Source: Mastigocoleus testarum BC008
GTDB lineage: Bacteria; Cyanobacteriota; Cyanobacteriia; Cyanobacteriales; Nostocaceae
DNA: 64,000 bases
NCBI RefSeq assembly: GCF_001456025.1
Contig: NZ_LMTZ01000083.1
Span: forward strand, 101,915 to 165,914
Direction of reading: 5' to 3'
This document shows, in pieces, positions 35,920-46,683 of this stretch; the stretch's first letter is position 1; the number at the start of each line of letters is the position of its first letter. The notes beneath the pieces are model-generated. The model searched no databases. It worked only from the letters and a program-made list of their open reading frames with translations, and was not told the DNA's origin. The translations under genes and the position numbers were made by a program.

Positions 35920-36036
35920 GGACTTATGCACAGAGTCGAATAAATATGAGGGCTTGGGAGAAGCAAAAACCTTATATAACCCTTGATATTCGATAGAGCA
36001 TCCTCTGTTAGGACGCTTCCTGGGTGGCATAAGTCC
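35920..36036. mobile_element. MITE-like element (GGACTTATGC ends)
   Basis: GGACTTATGC (35920-35929) and GCATAAGTCC (36027-36036) are perfect 10-bp terminal inverted repeats around 97 bp of non-coding DNA. The ends resemble those of the element at 56171-56378. It sits directly upstream of the amidase gene and just after a TATAAT (35912-35917). Confidence 0.5.
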
Positions 36037-36080
36037 TAAGAATAATTTCTTGAATATTCCACGCTTTAATTATTCGATCT

Positions 36081-36893
36081 ATGAAGTCTTATCTCGCCGC
36101 CGCCATTCAAATGACCAGCGTACCTGAGTTAAAAGAAAATTTGGTACAAGCGGAAGAATTAATTGAAATAGCAGTTCGTCAAGGCGCTCAACTTGTTGGC
36201 TTACCAGAAAATTTTTCTTTTATGGGAGAAGATCAAAAGAAGCTAGCGCAAGCCGAAACAATTGCTCGGGAAACCGAGAAATTTCTCAAAACAATGGCAC
36301 AGCGGTATCAAGTTAACATATTGGGTGGTGGTTTTCCGGTACCTGTGGAAGGGAAAGACAAAGTTTTCAATACAGCATTATTAATCGATCCTAACGGTCA
36401 AGAACTAACCCGCTACCAAAAAGCTCATCTATTCGATGTGAATGTTCCTGATGGTAACACCTACCGAGAATCGATTACAGTAATGCCGGGGACCGAACTG
36501 CCTTCTGTTTATTCTTCTGAAACACTTGGCAATATCGGACTATCTGTCTGTTATGATGTACGTTTCCCTGAATTATACAGACACTTATCTGAAAAAGGTA
36601 CGGATATTATTTTTGTCCCGGCAGCCTTTACTGCTTTTACCGGCAAAGACCACTGGCAAGTATTATTACAAGCACGCGCAATTGAAAATACCTGTTATGT
36701 AATCGCTCCAGCCCAAACAGGAATTAACTATGCCCGTCGTCAAACCCACGGACATGCGATGATTATCGATCCTTGGGGAATAGTTTTAGCTGATGCTGGT
36801 GAAAAACCAGGAGTTGCAATTGCTGAAATTAATCCTGCCAGAATTGAACAGGTACGCAGACAAATGCCTAGTTTACAACATCGTGTATTCTAG
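36081..36893 (+). CDS. Nitrilase-superfamily amidase (Nit1-like)
   Basis: 270 aa, normal for this family. The catalytic triad is visible: E43 (LPENFSF), K114 (RYQKAHLFDV) and C157 (LSVCYDVRFPELYR). The RYQKxHLFDV and CYDxRFPE signatures place it in the Nit1/Nit2 branch, whose members hydrolyse the amide of deaminated glutathione or omega-amides of 2-oxo acids (metabolite repair). It is cytosolic and appears monocistronic, with the MITE-like repeat forming its upstream region. Branch assignment is good; the exact substrate is inferred. Confidence 0.9.
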   Translation: MKSYLAAAIQMTSVPELKENLVQAEELIEIAVRQGAQLVGLPENFSFMGEDQKKLAQAETIARETEKFLKTMAQRYQVNILGGGFPVPVEGKDKVFNTALLIDPNGQELTRYQKAHLFDVNVPDGNTYRESITVMPGTELPSVYSSETLGNIGLSVCYDVRFPELYRHLSEKGTDIIFVPAAFTAFTGKDHWQVLLQARAIENTCYVIAPAQTGINYARRQTHGHAMIIDPWGIVLADAGEKPGVAIAEINPARIEQVRRQMPSLQHRVF

Positions 36894-37486
36894 AAATTTT
36901 AAATACCTACTAGAAATATAGACAAAGCTGAACATGGGCGTCTAGTCTAACCTCCCCTCGGTGATAGCGCTGCGTGCCGCCGCAGCTTTGCCCCCTGTAA
37001 TACTAAGTCCGGGTTAATTACCCCTTTTTAGAATGAGAGAGGGAAGTGTGGGAGGTGTGAGAAGTGTGGGGGAAATCCCAAAAAATATAAAGGGGTTTTA
37101 AAAATCGGATTTGGTATAAGAGGCAGCTTTGCTGAACTTGGCTACGCCACGCGTTTTGAAGGCACTACGTGAACACATGGTGCAATACCCATAGCTAGAG
37201 GCTATAACTATAGCTGCCTACCTACGGATCCGGAGCCTTTACCTGCGGGTCCGGTAGGCTTACGCTAGCCGCTAACAGCTAAATGTCGCGCGTTCTTAGC
37301 GGCATATGGGATAGTTTTTAGTACTTTTTCCTCATTATCTTCGTTTAAGCTCTATTTATTTAAAAGTCCAGTGATAAATACTAACTGGTAACTAAAGTTA
37401 AAGGATTGTATAAATGTTGTTACGAATACTTGTTGTTTTTTTTTTAACACATAAAATAACATTGTGATTTATTTTACGATTACTTC
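36894..37486. other. Repeat-rich intergenic region
   Basis: About 590 bp with no gene. It holds several GC-rich dispersed palindrome fragments (for example CTGCGTGCCGCCGCAG near 36970 and the CGGATCCGGAG / GGGTCCGGTAGG segments near 37225-37255) and an AT-rich 150 bp before the next gene. Confidence 0.5.
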
Positions 37487-38374
37487 ATGATTCTAAGGTT
37501 ATCTGCAAAGGCTAAGTTTATTACTCTGGGCGTTCTAGCTAGTTTCTTGGGTAATGTTCGAGCAAGTCAAGCAGTAACTAGTAGTAACACTGAACAAAAT
37601 TTTAAAGTAGAAGATTTAATAAATACAATTAATTCTTTCCATGAACAGAATCTTATCGCTCAAAAATTCAACATCACATCTTACACCTCTGAGAATAGAC
37701 GAGAACATGGATTAGATAGAGCTCTATTAAACGAAGACGTAATAACTCCTTTAGAAGAAAGTGTAGAATACAGCTACAACAAAGTAGATCTAAATGGTGA
37801 TGGTAAAAAAGAAGCTATTGTTTATTTAGAAAATCTTGAGTTGTGTAATTCTGATGAATGTCATATTTTTATCTTTCAGCCAGTAGGAAATAATTATCGC
37901 TTAGTATCCCAGATCGGTGGTGTATATGGGAGTTCGATTATTGTCAGCGATCGCAAAACAAATGGCTGGCATAATTTGATTCTCCCACGTAAAAAACATT
38001 ATCTAGGTCAACCGACATACGTATTGGCCCGATTTAGTGGTAATAAATACATCAAAGGTGGCTTAATATCTTCAACAGCTAAGATTTCAGGAAGAGCATA
38101 TTTAGCAGATCGAGAGGATTCGCCCAAAATTGTATTGAGATGGGAAACTATATCCAACATTTCCGCATCTGTTTCTACCCAAACTTCTGGACAAAAAGTT
38201 AATGTTCGTTTGTATCCATCCATTCAGTCTCCTATTCTCTATGCAGCCAAAAATGGCGATCTAGTTAAAATTCTTCAACAAAAGAGAAGTGATGATGGCT
38301 ATGCTTGGTTTCAAGTAGAATCTAAGGATTCAGGAAATCAAGGCTGGATTCGTAGCGATTTACTGAAGTTTTAG
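37487..38374 (+). CDS. Exported protein with C-terminal SH3b domain
   Basis: 295 aa. A Sec signal (about 1-29, FITLGVLASFLGNVRASQA) is followed by a ~90-residue linker. A central domain contains YNKVDLNGDGKKEAIVYLEN, an FG-GAP/VCBS-like acidic metal-binding loop (DLNGDGKKE). The C-terminal ~65 residues are a bacterial SH3 domain (VNVRLYPSIQSPILY through to QGWIRSDLL). Such SH3b domains bind peptidoglycan or peptides in the envelope. It probably works in the periplasm. Monocistronic. Domain calls are fairly good; specific role unknown. Confidence 0.8.
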   Translation: MILRLSAKAKFITLGVLASFLGNVRASQAVTSSNTEQNFKVEDLINTINSFHEQNLIAQKFNITSYTSENRREHGLDRALLNEDVITPLEESVEYSYNKVDLNGDGKKEAIVYLENLELCNSDECHIFIFQPVGNNYRLVSQIGGVYGSSIIVSDRKTNGWHNLILPRKKHYLGQPTYVLARFSGNKYIKGGLISSTAKISGRAYLADREDSPKIVLRWETISNISASVSTQTSGQKVNVRLYPSIQSPILYAAKNGDLVKILQQKRSDDGYAWFQVESKDSGNQGWIRSDLLKF

Positions 38375-38479
38375 AGAACTGGGAATAGAGAACTGGGAAC
38401 AGGAAATTCTGACTTGACTCTTTTCCGCACTTCTTTGAAAAGGCACGAGGTATTTGCGCTGTTTCCTGTTCCCTTTAAT

Positions 38480-38518
38480 AAAAAACAAAAAACCCGGGAA
38501 CTTCAAAATTTCCAGGTT
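38480..38518 (-). terminator. Rho-independent terminator of fba
   Basis: On the minus strand AACCTGG pairs with CCGGGTT (one G-U) and is followed by TTTTTTGTTTTTTATT, 83 nt after the aldolase stop codon. Confidence 0.85.
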
Positions 38519-38600
38519 TGCTCAAATATTAGATTTAAATCCTCAATGAAGTAGAAACACTACCAATCGAGTGTCTCTACCTACCTAAGTACGGCGAAAG

Positions 38601-39680
38601 CTAAACTTTAGCAGTTTTCTTGGTTATAGCATCAAGTTCGCCGCTAGAATACTTCTCTGCAAAATCATTTAGAGAGATTTGCTTAATCTTACTAGCATTA
38701 CCAGCAGTACCAAACGCTTGATAGCGATCGAGACAAACTTGCTTCATGTACTTGATTGAAGGCTTGAGGAAGTGGCGAGGATCGAAGTTAGAAGGATCTT
38801 TCGCTGCTGCTTCTCTAAACGCCGCTGTGATAGCTAAGCGGTTATCAGTATCGATGTTAACTTTTCTCACACCACTCTTGATACCCTTTTGAATTTCTTC
38901 AACAGGTACGCCGTAGGTTTCAGGAATCTTACCACCGTACTGGTTAATCATATCTAACCACTCTTGAGGCACGGAAGAGGAACCATGCATCACGAGGTGA
39001 GTATTGGGTAAACGACGGTGAATTTCTTCAATTCGGCTGATTGCTAAAATTTCACCAGTGGGCTTACGAGTAAATTTGTAAGCACCATGGCTCGTACCGA
39101 TTGCAACTGCTAATGCATCAACTTGTGTTTGCTCAACAAAGCTAACTGCTTCATCAGGGTCGGTAAGTAGTTGCTCTCTGGTGAGAACTCCTTCAGCACC
39201 ATGTCCATCTTCCTTGTCTCCTTGCATGGTTTCCAGAGAACCCAAACAGCCTAATTCTCCTTCAACACTTACACCAACCGAGTGAGCCACTTTCACGACT
39301 TCGGCGGTGACTGCGACGTTATACTCAAAGCTTGCTGGTGTTTTAGCATCAGCTTCGAGGGAACCATCCATCATCACACTGGTAAAGCCATTGCGAATTG
39401 CAGAGTAGCAAGTCGCTGGGCTATTACCATGATCCTGGTGCATAGCAACGGGAAGATGTGGATAGGTCTCGATTGCTGCTAAAATCAAATGACGCAGGAA
39501 GTTTTCTCCGGCATACTTCCGAGCACCGCGAGATGCTTGGAGGATTACTGGACTATCTGCTTCGTTAGCAGCCTGCATAATTGCCTGGATCTGCTCCATG
39601 TTGTTGACATTGTAAGCCGGGATGCCGTAACCATTCTCCGCAGCGTGGTCTAACAGCAACCGCATTGGTACGAGCGCCAT
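38601..39680 (-). CDS. fba: Fructose-bisphosphate aldolase, class II
   Basis: 359 aa, the length of Calvin-cycle class II aldolases. Zinc and active-site segments are clear: [15 protein letters not shown], the [10 protein letters not shown] glutamate, [11 protein letters not shown] and [11 protein letters not shown]. It interconverts fructose-1,6-bisphosphate with dihydroxyacetone phosphate plus glyceraldehyde-3-phosphate (and sedoheptulose-1,7-bisphosphate in the Calvin cycle) in the cytosol. A strong AGGAGG lies just before the ATG and a clear terminator follows, in line with high expression. Single-gene unit. Confidence 0.97.
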   Translation of the reverse strand: MALVPMRLLLDHAAENGYGIPAYNVNNMEQIQAIMQAANEADSPVILQASRGARKYAGENFLRHLILAAIETYPHLPVAMHQDHGNSPATCYSAIRNGFTSVMMDGSLEADAKTPASFEYNVAVTAEVVKVAHSVGVSVEGELGCLGSLETMQGDKEDGHGAEGVLTREQLLTDPDEAVSFVEQTQVDALAVAIGTSHGAYKFTRKPTGEILAISRIEEIHRRLPNTHLVMHGSSSVPQEWLDMINQYGGKIPETYGVPVEEIQKGIKSGVRKVNIDTDNRLAITAAFREAAAKDPSNFDPRHFLKPSIKYMKQVCLDRYQAFGTAGNASKIKQISLNDFAEKYSSGELDAITKKTAKV

Positions 39681-40071
39681 AAATATTCCTCCTAATGTCG
39701 TGATTAGCTAGTCCTTATAAGACGAGCGTAATACTTAAGTTTATCTTAAGATAATTTTCAACTTATAGGAAATTATAACTAGTCACGTGTACTTCTGTTA
39801 AGCAAGTTTAAGCTGGACAAGGATAAACGCTTTGACGACCCCTTAAAACCTTATAGATTTATTTCTGTAGATTCATATTTGTAAATTTATTTTCTGTAGA
39901 ACTCATATTTTCCAGATTAAAATTTTCTAGTTCAAAACTCTTACATAATTAGAACCTTGCAAAATTAATGTTTTTTGGCCTAAAAATACGCAAAATCAGA
40001 ATATTTAAAAACTATCAATATCTTAAAATCACAATTAATTCAAAACAAATAGTTTGGATTTGATTTTCATA
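39681..40071. other. Intergenic region between fba and tRNA-Lys
   Basis: 390 bp of AT-rich sequence carrying the fba promoter (minus strand) and the tRNA 3' flank. No ORF or additional RNA is evident. Confidence 0.4.
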
Positions 40072-40143
40072 TGGGTCGCCTGGGATTCGAACCCAGAACT
40101 AATCGGTTAAAAGCCGAGTACTCTACCGTTGAGTTAGCGACCC
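40072..40143 (-). tRNA. tRNA-Lys (UUU anticodon)
   Basis: 72 nt. The acceptor arms GGGTCGC/GCGACCC match perfectly, followed by discriminator A. The D arm is ACTC-AACGGTA-GAGT, the anticodon loop is CTTTTAA (UUU, Lys), and the T arm contains GGTTCGAATCC. CCA is not encoded. No variable-arm extension. Confidence 0.97.
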
Positions 40144-40310
40144 GTTGACCTATTAAATTTATATCTATTAGATCTGAATTTGTCACTTTCATAATAGTTA
40201 CCATTAAATATATGGTACTATTTGGTTTCAATTGATTTCTCGTTTTCAACCAGCGACTATCGAATAATAGCATAAACTTTTCAAATTTGGTAAAAGATTT
40301 TGAAAAAAAT

Positions 40311-41183
40311 CTAGAAAAAATTTGCGGTCAAGCGAAAAGTAGCCAAGTAGTCAGCTTCTGGCTCCAGAGTAATTAAACTTTCACCAGTATTTAAAGAGTT
40401 ACGTGGAGCGCTCCAAGGCTCTAAACAATAAAAGTTTCTACCCTTAAGGGTCCAGAAAACTAAAGTTGAAAAGGTATCATCGTAATCGAATTTTAATTTC
40501 AATTTACGACTATGGTCGATAGTAGTAGCTGATTGACTATTTAATTGCTTAAACGCCACATCAATTTCATCTCGTTCGAAGTCAAATTTTCCGTTGAACT
40601 TGTGAATATCCTTGGTATTTTGGTCTTGATATTCCGATGAAGGAATTTCAAACTGTAGCTGAGTTTTATCGGTAGTTAGGAAATATGGATGGAAACCAGT
40701 GGAAAATACCATTGGTGCAGAATTAGAAAGATTAGAATAGCACTGCTGAATTTCTAAGGTCTCACCATGAATTTTGTAAGTAAAGCACAAGCTAAAATCA
40801 AATGGATAAACTGACCTTGTTTGCTCACAACTATTGAGAGTTAGTTTAATTCTTACTCCTTCATCACTAACAATTCCTTGGGCTTTCCAAGGTAAATTAC
40901 GAGCAAAACCATGTTGTTTGAGGGTGTACTGTTGCTCTTCGTAAGTGTAGGTATTATCGGGTAAGTTGCCACAAATGGGGAATAAAATTGGAACTCCACC
41001 ACGCACGCTTAATTGTGGGTCTACAAATCTTTGTTCGTCCAGGTAAAGAATATCTTTACCCCCAACGCGCCATTTTGTGATGATACCACCACGTTCCGGA
41101 ACAACTTCCAACTCGGAATCAGTAGTCCGATCGCTGAGGATATAAGTTTTGTACTGTTTCTGTTGAAGAGAAATAGAAAACAC
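40311..41183 (-). CDS. Aldose 1-epimerase family protein
   Basis: 290 aa galactose-mutarotase-like beta-sandwich. Expected catalytic elements are present: a His in LKQHGFARNLPW, a second His in FSTGFHPYFLT and the base Glu in LITLEPEADY. The N-terminal segment GGVPILFPICGNLPDNTYTY is typical of the cyanobacterial branch related to hexose-6-phosphate mutarotases. It would interconvert alpha and beta sugar anomers in the cytosol; the sugar is not predictable. An STRR array lies directly upstream of the start. Confidence 0.88.
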   Translation of the reverse strand: MFSISLQQKQYKTYILSDRTTDSELEVVPERGGIITKWRVGGKDILYLDEQRFVDPQLSVRGGVPILFPICGNLPDNTYTYEEQQYTLKQHGFARNLPWKAQGIVSDEGVRIKLTLNSCEQTRSVYPFDFSLCFTYKIHGETLEIQQCYSNLSNSAPMVFSTGFHPYFLTTDKTQLQFEIPSSEYQDQNTKDIHKFNGKFDFERDEIDVAFKQLNSQSATTIDHSRKLKLKFDYDDTFSTLVFWTLKGRNFYCLEPWSAPRNSLNTGESLITLEPEADYLATFRLTANFF

Positions 41184-41194
41184 GATTTTTTTTT

Positions 41195-41352
41195 GGATTG
41201 GGGATTAGGGATTGGGGATAGCACTGCGTGCGCCGCAAGCGGCATATGGGGATTGGGGATTGGGGATTGGGGATTGGGGATTAGGGAGCACAGACTCGGA
41301 ATTGGTAATTACAAATTACCAATTACCCATTACCCATTACCCATTACCAATT
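41195..41352. repeat. STRR arrays (GGGGATT and CCCATTA heptads)
   Basis: Runs of GGGGATT units flank a GC-rich insert (41219-41248), and a second set of ATTACCC/ATTACCA heptads follows at about 41302-41352. They fill the gap between the epimerase start and the pdhA stop. Confidence 0.85.
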
Positions 41353-41373
41353 AATTAACCATTACCCAATTTT

Positions 41374-42408
41374 TTAATTATCTTCAGCAAATATGAAGCG
41401 ATATAGTTCACTAGGATCTGGCTCGGGACTACTTTCAGCAAATTTTACTGCTTCATCAATAAGTTCTTGAATTTTCTTATCAATACTTTTGATTTCTCCT
41501 TGAGAAGCTAAATTTTGCTCTTGAAGATAAGCTGCAAACTTTTTAATTGGATCGCGGGAAAACCAATATTCTTTTTCGTCTTGGGTCCGCATTTCATCTG
41601 GATCCGCTAAGGAATGACCCCGGAAACGATAAGTCAAAGCTTCAATTAGTGTAGGACCTTCTCCCGCCCGAGCGCGAGCAACAGCTTCTTTTGCCACTTC
41701 ATGGACTGCTAAGACATCCATTCCATCGACTTCCACTCCAACCATGTTGAATACGCTGGCTTTCTTGTAAATTTCTGGGTCGGAAGTAGCGCGATCGTGA
41801 GCCATACCAATTGCCCACTTATTATTTTCTACCACAAAAATAATTGGCAGTTTCCATAATGCTGCCATATTTAAGGTTTCAAAAAACTGACCATTGTTAC
41901 AAGCCCCATCGCCAAAAAAGCAAGCTGTGACCTGATCGGCATTTTCATCACCCAAAACTTCACGCCGGTACTTAGATTGAAAGGCTGCACCTGCAGCAAC
42001 GGGAATTCCCTCGGCGACAAAGGCGTAACCTCCCAAGAGTTTATGCTCAGCAGAGAACATATGCATGCTCCCACCCCGTCCTTTAGAACAGCCTGTGGCT
42101 TTACCAAAAAGTTCTGCCATGACTTCTTTTGCTGGGACACCGGCGCTGAGGGCGTGTACGTGGTCGCGGTAGGTGCTACAAACAAAATCTTCACCGGGTC
42201 GCATTGCTTGAATAACACCGCTTGAAACCGCTTCTTGACCGTTGTAAAGGTGGACAAAACCAAACATTTTGCCCCTGTAATACATTTCAGCGCATTTATC
42301 TTCAAACACACGCCCTAAAACCATGTCTTCGTATAACCGCAATCCTTCCTGTTTGGTTATCTGGGCTGTGGCTGCATTAAAGTTCGGTAGTGTGCGTTCT
42401 TGAACCAT
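41374..42408 (-). CDS. pdhA: Pyruvate dehydrogenase E1 component, alpha subunit
   Basis: 344 aa. The thiamine diphosphate motif is [20 protein letters not shown] ending near [11 protein letters not shown]. The phosphorylation-loop region reads [14 protein letters not shown]. With the beta subunit (not in this window) it decarboxylates pyruvate and passes the acetyl group to lipoylated E2. The absence of pdhB next door is normal in cyanobacteria. TGGAG lies before the ATG. Firm call. Confidence 0.96.
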   Translation of the reverse strand: MVQERTLPNFNAATAQITKQEGLRLYEDMVLGRVFEDKCAEMYYRGKMFGFVHLYNGQEAVSSGVIQAMRPGEDFVCSTYRDHVHALSAGVPAKEVMAELFGKATGCSKGRGGSMHMFSAEHKLLGGYAFVAEGIPVAAGAAFQSKYRREVLGDENADQVTACFFGDGACNNGQFFETLNMAALWKLPIIFVVENNKWAIGMAHDRATSDPEIYKKASVFNMVGVEVDGMDVLAVHEVAKEAVARARAGEGPTLIEALTYRFRGHSLADPDEMRTQDEKEYWFSRDPIKKFAAYLQEQNLASQGEIKSIDKKIQELIDEAVKFAESSPEPDPSELYRFIFAEDN

Positions 42409-43758
42409 TATTTCTCCAGTTCCCCTATAAAATTTAAAGTTACCATTTTAGATAAACTAATTTTATTGATTTTTAGCTGCGATTTCCCACAGTTTGACCC
42501 GTTTCAATCAATTGTAGTTATCAATCATAATTTATTTATTTGTTTTTTCAATCTAGTTTGGCTTAATAATTGAGATAAGAAAAAATGATCGTCAAGTCGT
42601 ATGCAATATATTTACAAGAGTTGACTTGAGGGAAGTAACTTGCAGTTGAATGAAGAATTACGACGCATTGTGACGAATGTCCGTCTTCACTTCCATCGGT
42701 TTTTACGCAAACCTTACTTCCAATAAAAGTTTTGGAACAATATACAGCAGAATTCAGGAGTCAGAAGACAGGAGTCAGGAGTAGAATCTGCTTTATAACT
42801 GACTTTCAGTTTTTGAACTGTACCTCACTTAGTTGCAATCCGCTATAAGACCTTAAGCTAAAACCTTAATTCACAAACCTTAAGTCATAAATTTAAGTCA
42901 TAAATTATTTAGCTCCAGTCATATTTCCCATCTGATATAGATTAAACTCAGTATTTTTATCTCAATGCTCTTAAGAATCATCGTCAATCGCATTTTTGTT
43001 TATTCTTAAGAGCTTTGGTAATTTCAGCTTTATCTGTAAATCTTTAAGTCAACCTTTGAAGCTATAAATTTGAACTACCTATAAATTTAAGCAACAAGTA
43101 ATCAAGCTTGAATAGGCAGATTCAAGTCATAAAACTTAAATCGTGTATATTAAAATTTCAATCTTGCCTTCCCAAAAACCTCAAACCCTCAGAGCTTCAG
43201 AGACTAAAAGCCTTAAAAATACTAGCAAAAATTTAGATACCTCTCTAGGTGATTGCGCAGCACTTCATTAAATGGTAATATTTGTTTCTCATAGCATCAG
43301 CTTTAATTATGTAAACTTATCCTGATGTTCCCTGAGTTAAAAGTACGCTATATCAAGCTTCAGCTTCACAGTTGAAATCTAGATATCTATCAACTCAAAA
43401 ATATATAACCATACTTATGTAAGTGCATTATTTATACCGTAAGCTGAAAAACTGCAGGAGGTAAATATTATGAAATTATGAAATTATGAAATTCTCGAAG
43501 AAAGTTATGTAACCACAGTTTTTTATAAATAAAATATCTAGATAAATGAACGCCATACACCATTACATAAGGCTTCCACGTACTATCCAGATTAATTATT
43601 TTTCAAGTAGCAATGAATATGAGGTTGTTACAGTAAATACTTGTGATACGTGGGTAAAGCGTTATTATTGTGGCACGGCGTAACAAAGTAAATTTTTATA
43701 AACCAAAAAGACTATAGGTAAATTTTTTATGTCGATCGCGCTGCAGGGGAAATAGGCT
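42409..43758. other. 1.35-kb gene-poor region with small ORF and inverted repeats
   Basis: No gene over 30 codons. A 28-codon frame at 42640-42726 (TTG start, GAGGGA upstream) ends RFLRKPYFQ and looks protein-like. GCTCTTAAGAAT (42967-42978) is perfectly repeated in inverse at 43002-43013. At 43455-43461 a GCAGGAGG site precedes three overlapping mini-ORFs (43470-43512). The rest is AT-rich, with the ftn2 promoter expected near the end. Confidence 0.4.
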
Positions 43759-46221
43759 GTGCGAATTCCGCTAGATTACTACCGAATTTTAGGACTACCA
43801 TTGGCGGCAAGTGAGGAACAGTTGCGGCAAGCTTATAGCGATCGTATGGTCGGATTACCACGTCGCGAATACTCCCAAGCAGCAATAGATTCTCGCAAAC
43901 AACTCATAGAAGAAGCTTACGTGGTTTTATCTAATCCGAAAGATCGTAAAGCCTACGATCGACTATATCTATCAAATTCATATTATCCGGATGATACAAC
44001 CGACGGTACAGTGGCTGTTGAGGAACGGCTACAAAATAATATTGGCAATACAGAACCTCAATCTTTAAATATAGAAATTGCCGAAGATGAACTCGTAGGT
44101 GCTTTATTGATTCTTCAAGAGTTAGGAGAATACGAACTTGTTTTAAAGTTGGGTAGTCCTTATATAACTAACAATTCAGTATCCCAAGCTTTAGATAGAC
44201 AATTAACTCAAGATACACCCAGATTCGATCCCGGTGAACGTCCTGATATTGTCCTCACTGTTGCTCTTGCTTGTTTGGAATTAGGTCGGGAAGAATGGCA
44301 ACAAGGTAATCATGAAAATGCTGCGACTTCTTTAGAAACAGGTAGAGAACTTCTGTATCGGGAAAATATGTTCCCTAACATTCAAGCGGAAATTCAATCG
44401 GATCTCGACCGGTTATGTCCCTATCGAATTCTGGAGTTACTAGCTTTACCTTTAGAGAAAAAAGCCGAAAGACAGCAGGGTTTGCGGTTATTAGAAGAGG
44501 TTTTAGAGCAACGTCACGGAATAGACGGCGATGGGGATGATAGATCTGGATTAAATATTGATGATTTCCTACGTTTTATTCAGCAGTTACGTCATTATTT
44601 AACGGCTGCCGAACAACAAAAAATATTTGAGGCCGAAAGTAGGCGTCCTTCTGCAGTAGCAACTTACTTAGCTGTTTATGCTTTGATAGCACGCGGATTT
44701 GCCCAACGTCAACCAGCATTGATTCGTCAAGGAAAGAAAATGCTGATGAGTTTGGGAAAGCGTCAAGATGTGCATTTGGAGCAATCTCTATGTGCTTTAT
44801 TATTGGGACAAACAGAAGAAGCAATTTATGCTTTAGAACTTTCTCAAGAGTATGAAGCTTTAGCTTTTATCCGCGAGAATTCCCAAAACTCTCCTGACTT
44901 GTTACCAGGGCTTTGTCTTTACAGCGAGCGATGGTTACAAAATGAAGTGTTTGCCCATTTTCGCGACCTAGTAACACAACAGTTTTCCCTGAAAGATTAT
45001 TTTGCTGATTCACAAGTGCAAGCTTATTTGGAAGCTTTACCTGTGGAACGAGAAGTAAGAAAAGAGTGGAAGCTTAATAATCAAAATTCTCAACACCAAA
45101 ATCCTCAATATCAAAATTCTCAACATCAAAATTCCACATATCAAAATTCAACCCATAAAACTGCACGAGCAAATACTTCTCAAGGTCCCAATAGTAGAAA
45201 TGTAAATTATCGACAATCCCAGGAGATTAATAACTCTGATCGCCAGAGATTTTCCGAACATCAAAATTCAAAAAGACAAGATTATTCTTATTCTTCTAAT
45301 TCTTATTCTTCCAATTCTTCAAGAAAATCATTACAGACAAATAACGGCAACGGTAACATACACAGAACATCTGTACCTACAGATACTCGAGAGCGATTTA
45401 GTCGGGAAACTCAATCAAATTCAAACATTTCCGGTTCACATTTAAATGGTTCCCACTTAAACGGTTCGCATTTAAACAGTTCAAAGAATACAAATTCTGG
45501 AGCAACTGCAACATCCAGGCGTCAGCGTACTCGAACTAATTCCCGCACCTCAGATACTCACCAAGGAAATATCCATCAGGGTAATTTGCAAAGACCAAAT
45601 TCTGGTTACATTTCGGTTGGGATAGATCGCCGAATTAGATTGCTATTAGCTTCGGTTGCTGGAGTAGCTTTAATTTTCTTGTTGGGAAGTACTGCTTTGG
45701 GATGGATAAAAAAGATTTTGCCTCCACCAACAGCTAAACCAGAAGAACAGTTAGCAATTGCAATTAATCAACCACCTGTAGAAATTCCCCGTTTAAACGA
45801 GGAACCCAAGTCACCAGATTTTAGCGAAAGTACTGCTGAAACTGTAATTCGTAATTGGTTACTTGCAAAAACCCGTGCTTTGGGACAAAGACACGATATT
45901 GATAGTTTAAGACAAGCTTTGACTGGTCAGTCGTTGTCGCAATGGGAAAGAATCGTGCGTCAGGAGAAAGCAGCGAATCGCTATCGAATGTTCCAACACA
46001 GATTAGATTCAACTAGTTTAAAAGTCACTCCTATTGATGAAAAGAATGCTAGTGTCGTTGCATCGGTGACCGAAGCAGCCAAGTTTTATCAAAACGGTCA
46101 AATCAATAACCGACAGTCTTACAACGAAACTATCCGTGTTAAATATGATTTGGTAAAGGTCAATAATGCATGGCGAATTCAAGAGATGTCAGTGCTTAGT
46201 ACTGTGAGCAAGAATGATTGA
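43759..46221 (+). CDS. ftn2: Cell division protein Ftn2/ZipN (ARC6 homologue)
   Basis: 820 aa, GTG start. A J-domain-like N-terminus (PLDYYRILGLPLAASEEQLR ... SNPKDRKAYDRLY; the catalytic HPD is not conserved) is followed by a helical middle domain (to about 430). A Gln/Asn/Ser-rich linker (about 434-620) contains QNSQH- and HLNGS-type repeats. One membrane helix (about 627-650) precedes a C-terminal IMS/DUF4101 domain (about 695-815). This is the layout of Ftn2/ZipN/ARC6, which tethers FtsZ to the membrane at the division site in cyanobacteria and chloroplasts. The repetitive linker is probably variable between strains. Transcribed alone. Confidence 0.95.
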   Translation: MRIPLDYYRILGLPLAASEEQLRQAYSDRMVGLPRREYSQAAIDSRKQLIEEAYVVLSNPKDRKAYDRLYLSNSYYPDDTTDGTVAVEERLQNNIGNTEPQSLNIEIAEDELVGALLILQELGEYELVLKLGSPYITNNSVSQALDRQLTQDTPRFDPGERPDIVLTVALACLELGREEWQQGNHENAATSLETGRELLYRENMFPNIQAEIQSDLDRLCPYRILELLALPLEKKAERQQGLRLLEEVLEQRHGIDGDGDDRSGLNIDDFLRFIQQLRHYLTAAEQQKIFEAESRRPSAVATYLAVYALIARGFAQRQPALIRQGKKMLMSLGKRQDVHLEQSLCALLLGQTEEAIYALELSQEYEALAFIRENSQNSPDLLPGLCLYSERWLQNEVFAHFRDLVTQQFSLKDYFADSQVQAYLEALPVEREVRKEWKLNNQNSQHQNPQYQNSQHQNSTYQNSTHKTARANTSQGPNSRNVNYRQSQEINNSDRQRFSEHQNSKRQDYSYSSNSYSSNSSRKSLQTNNGNGNIHRTSVPTDTRERFSRETQSNSNISGSHLNGSHLNGSHLNSSKNTNSGATATSRRQRTRTNSRTSDTHQGNIHQGNLQRPNSGYISVGIDRRIRLLLASVAGVALIFLLGSTALGWIKKILPPPTAKPEEQLAIAINQPPVEIPRLNEEPKSPDFSESTAETVIRNWLLAKTRALGQRHDIDSLRQALTGQSLSQWERIVRQEKAANRYRMFQHRLDSTSLKVTPIDEKNASVVASVTEAAKFYQNGQINNRQSYNETIRVKYDLVKVNNAWRIQEMSVLSTVSKND

Positions 46222-46296
46222 TTAATGTATTTTATGATTTGGTTATCAATAATTTAGAAAAAAGTAACTAATAAATTTTCTAATAACATTTCTTTA

Positions 46297-46407
46297 GTGG
46301 TTCGTTGTAAATGTGGACAGATTGAGCAACGGATAGAATTAAAAAATGGATGGGATGACTGTGAGGGAAATAAACACCTGTTTTTATCACCTACTTGTTT
46401 AGGCTAA
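46297..46407 (+). pseudogene. Small Cys-rich ORF, likely remnant
   Basis: A 36-codon frame from a GTG reads VVRCKCGQIEQRIELKNGWD and on through CEGNKHLFLSPTCLG. CxC plus two later cysteines suggest a zinc ribbon. There is no ribosome site. A second short coding-like stretch (MFQRVFNEVIVAIQ, 46432-46508) follows in another frame. The region 46222-46680 looks like decayed coding DNA next to a broken gene. Confidence 0.3.
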
Positions 46408-46683
46408 AAACAAATATTAAATGACCAAGATATGTTTCAAAGAGTTTTTAATGAAGTTATAGTAGCGATTCAATTTGAAAATTCTTTACAAGGGTCAATA
46501 TCGGTTTAAAAAACAAGAATAATTGTAATAATTACACAAAAACTATTTTTCAAAAGCTTTTCAGATAATCAGAATATAAAACTCGAAAGCAAAGTTTGTG
46601 AAAATTTTGTTCAAAGTAATGTAGTTACTTAAATACAGTTACAGTAGTAATTGATATTTTTATAGATATTCAAGTAGCTATCA

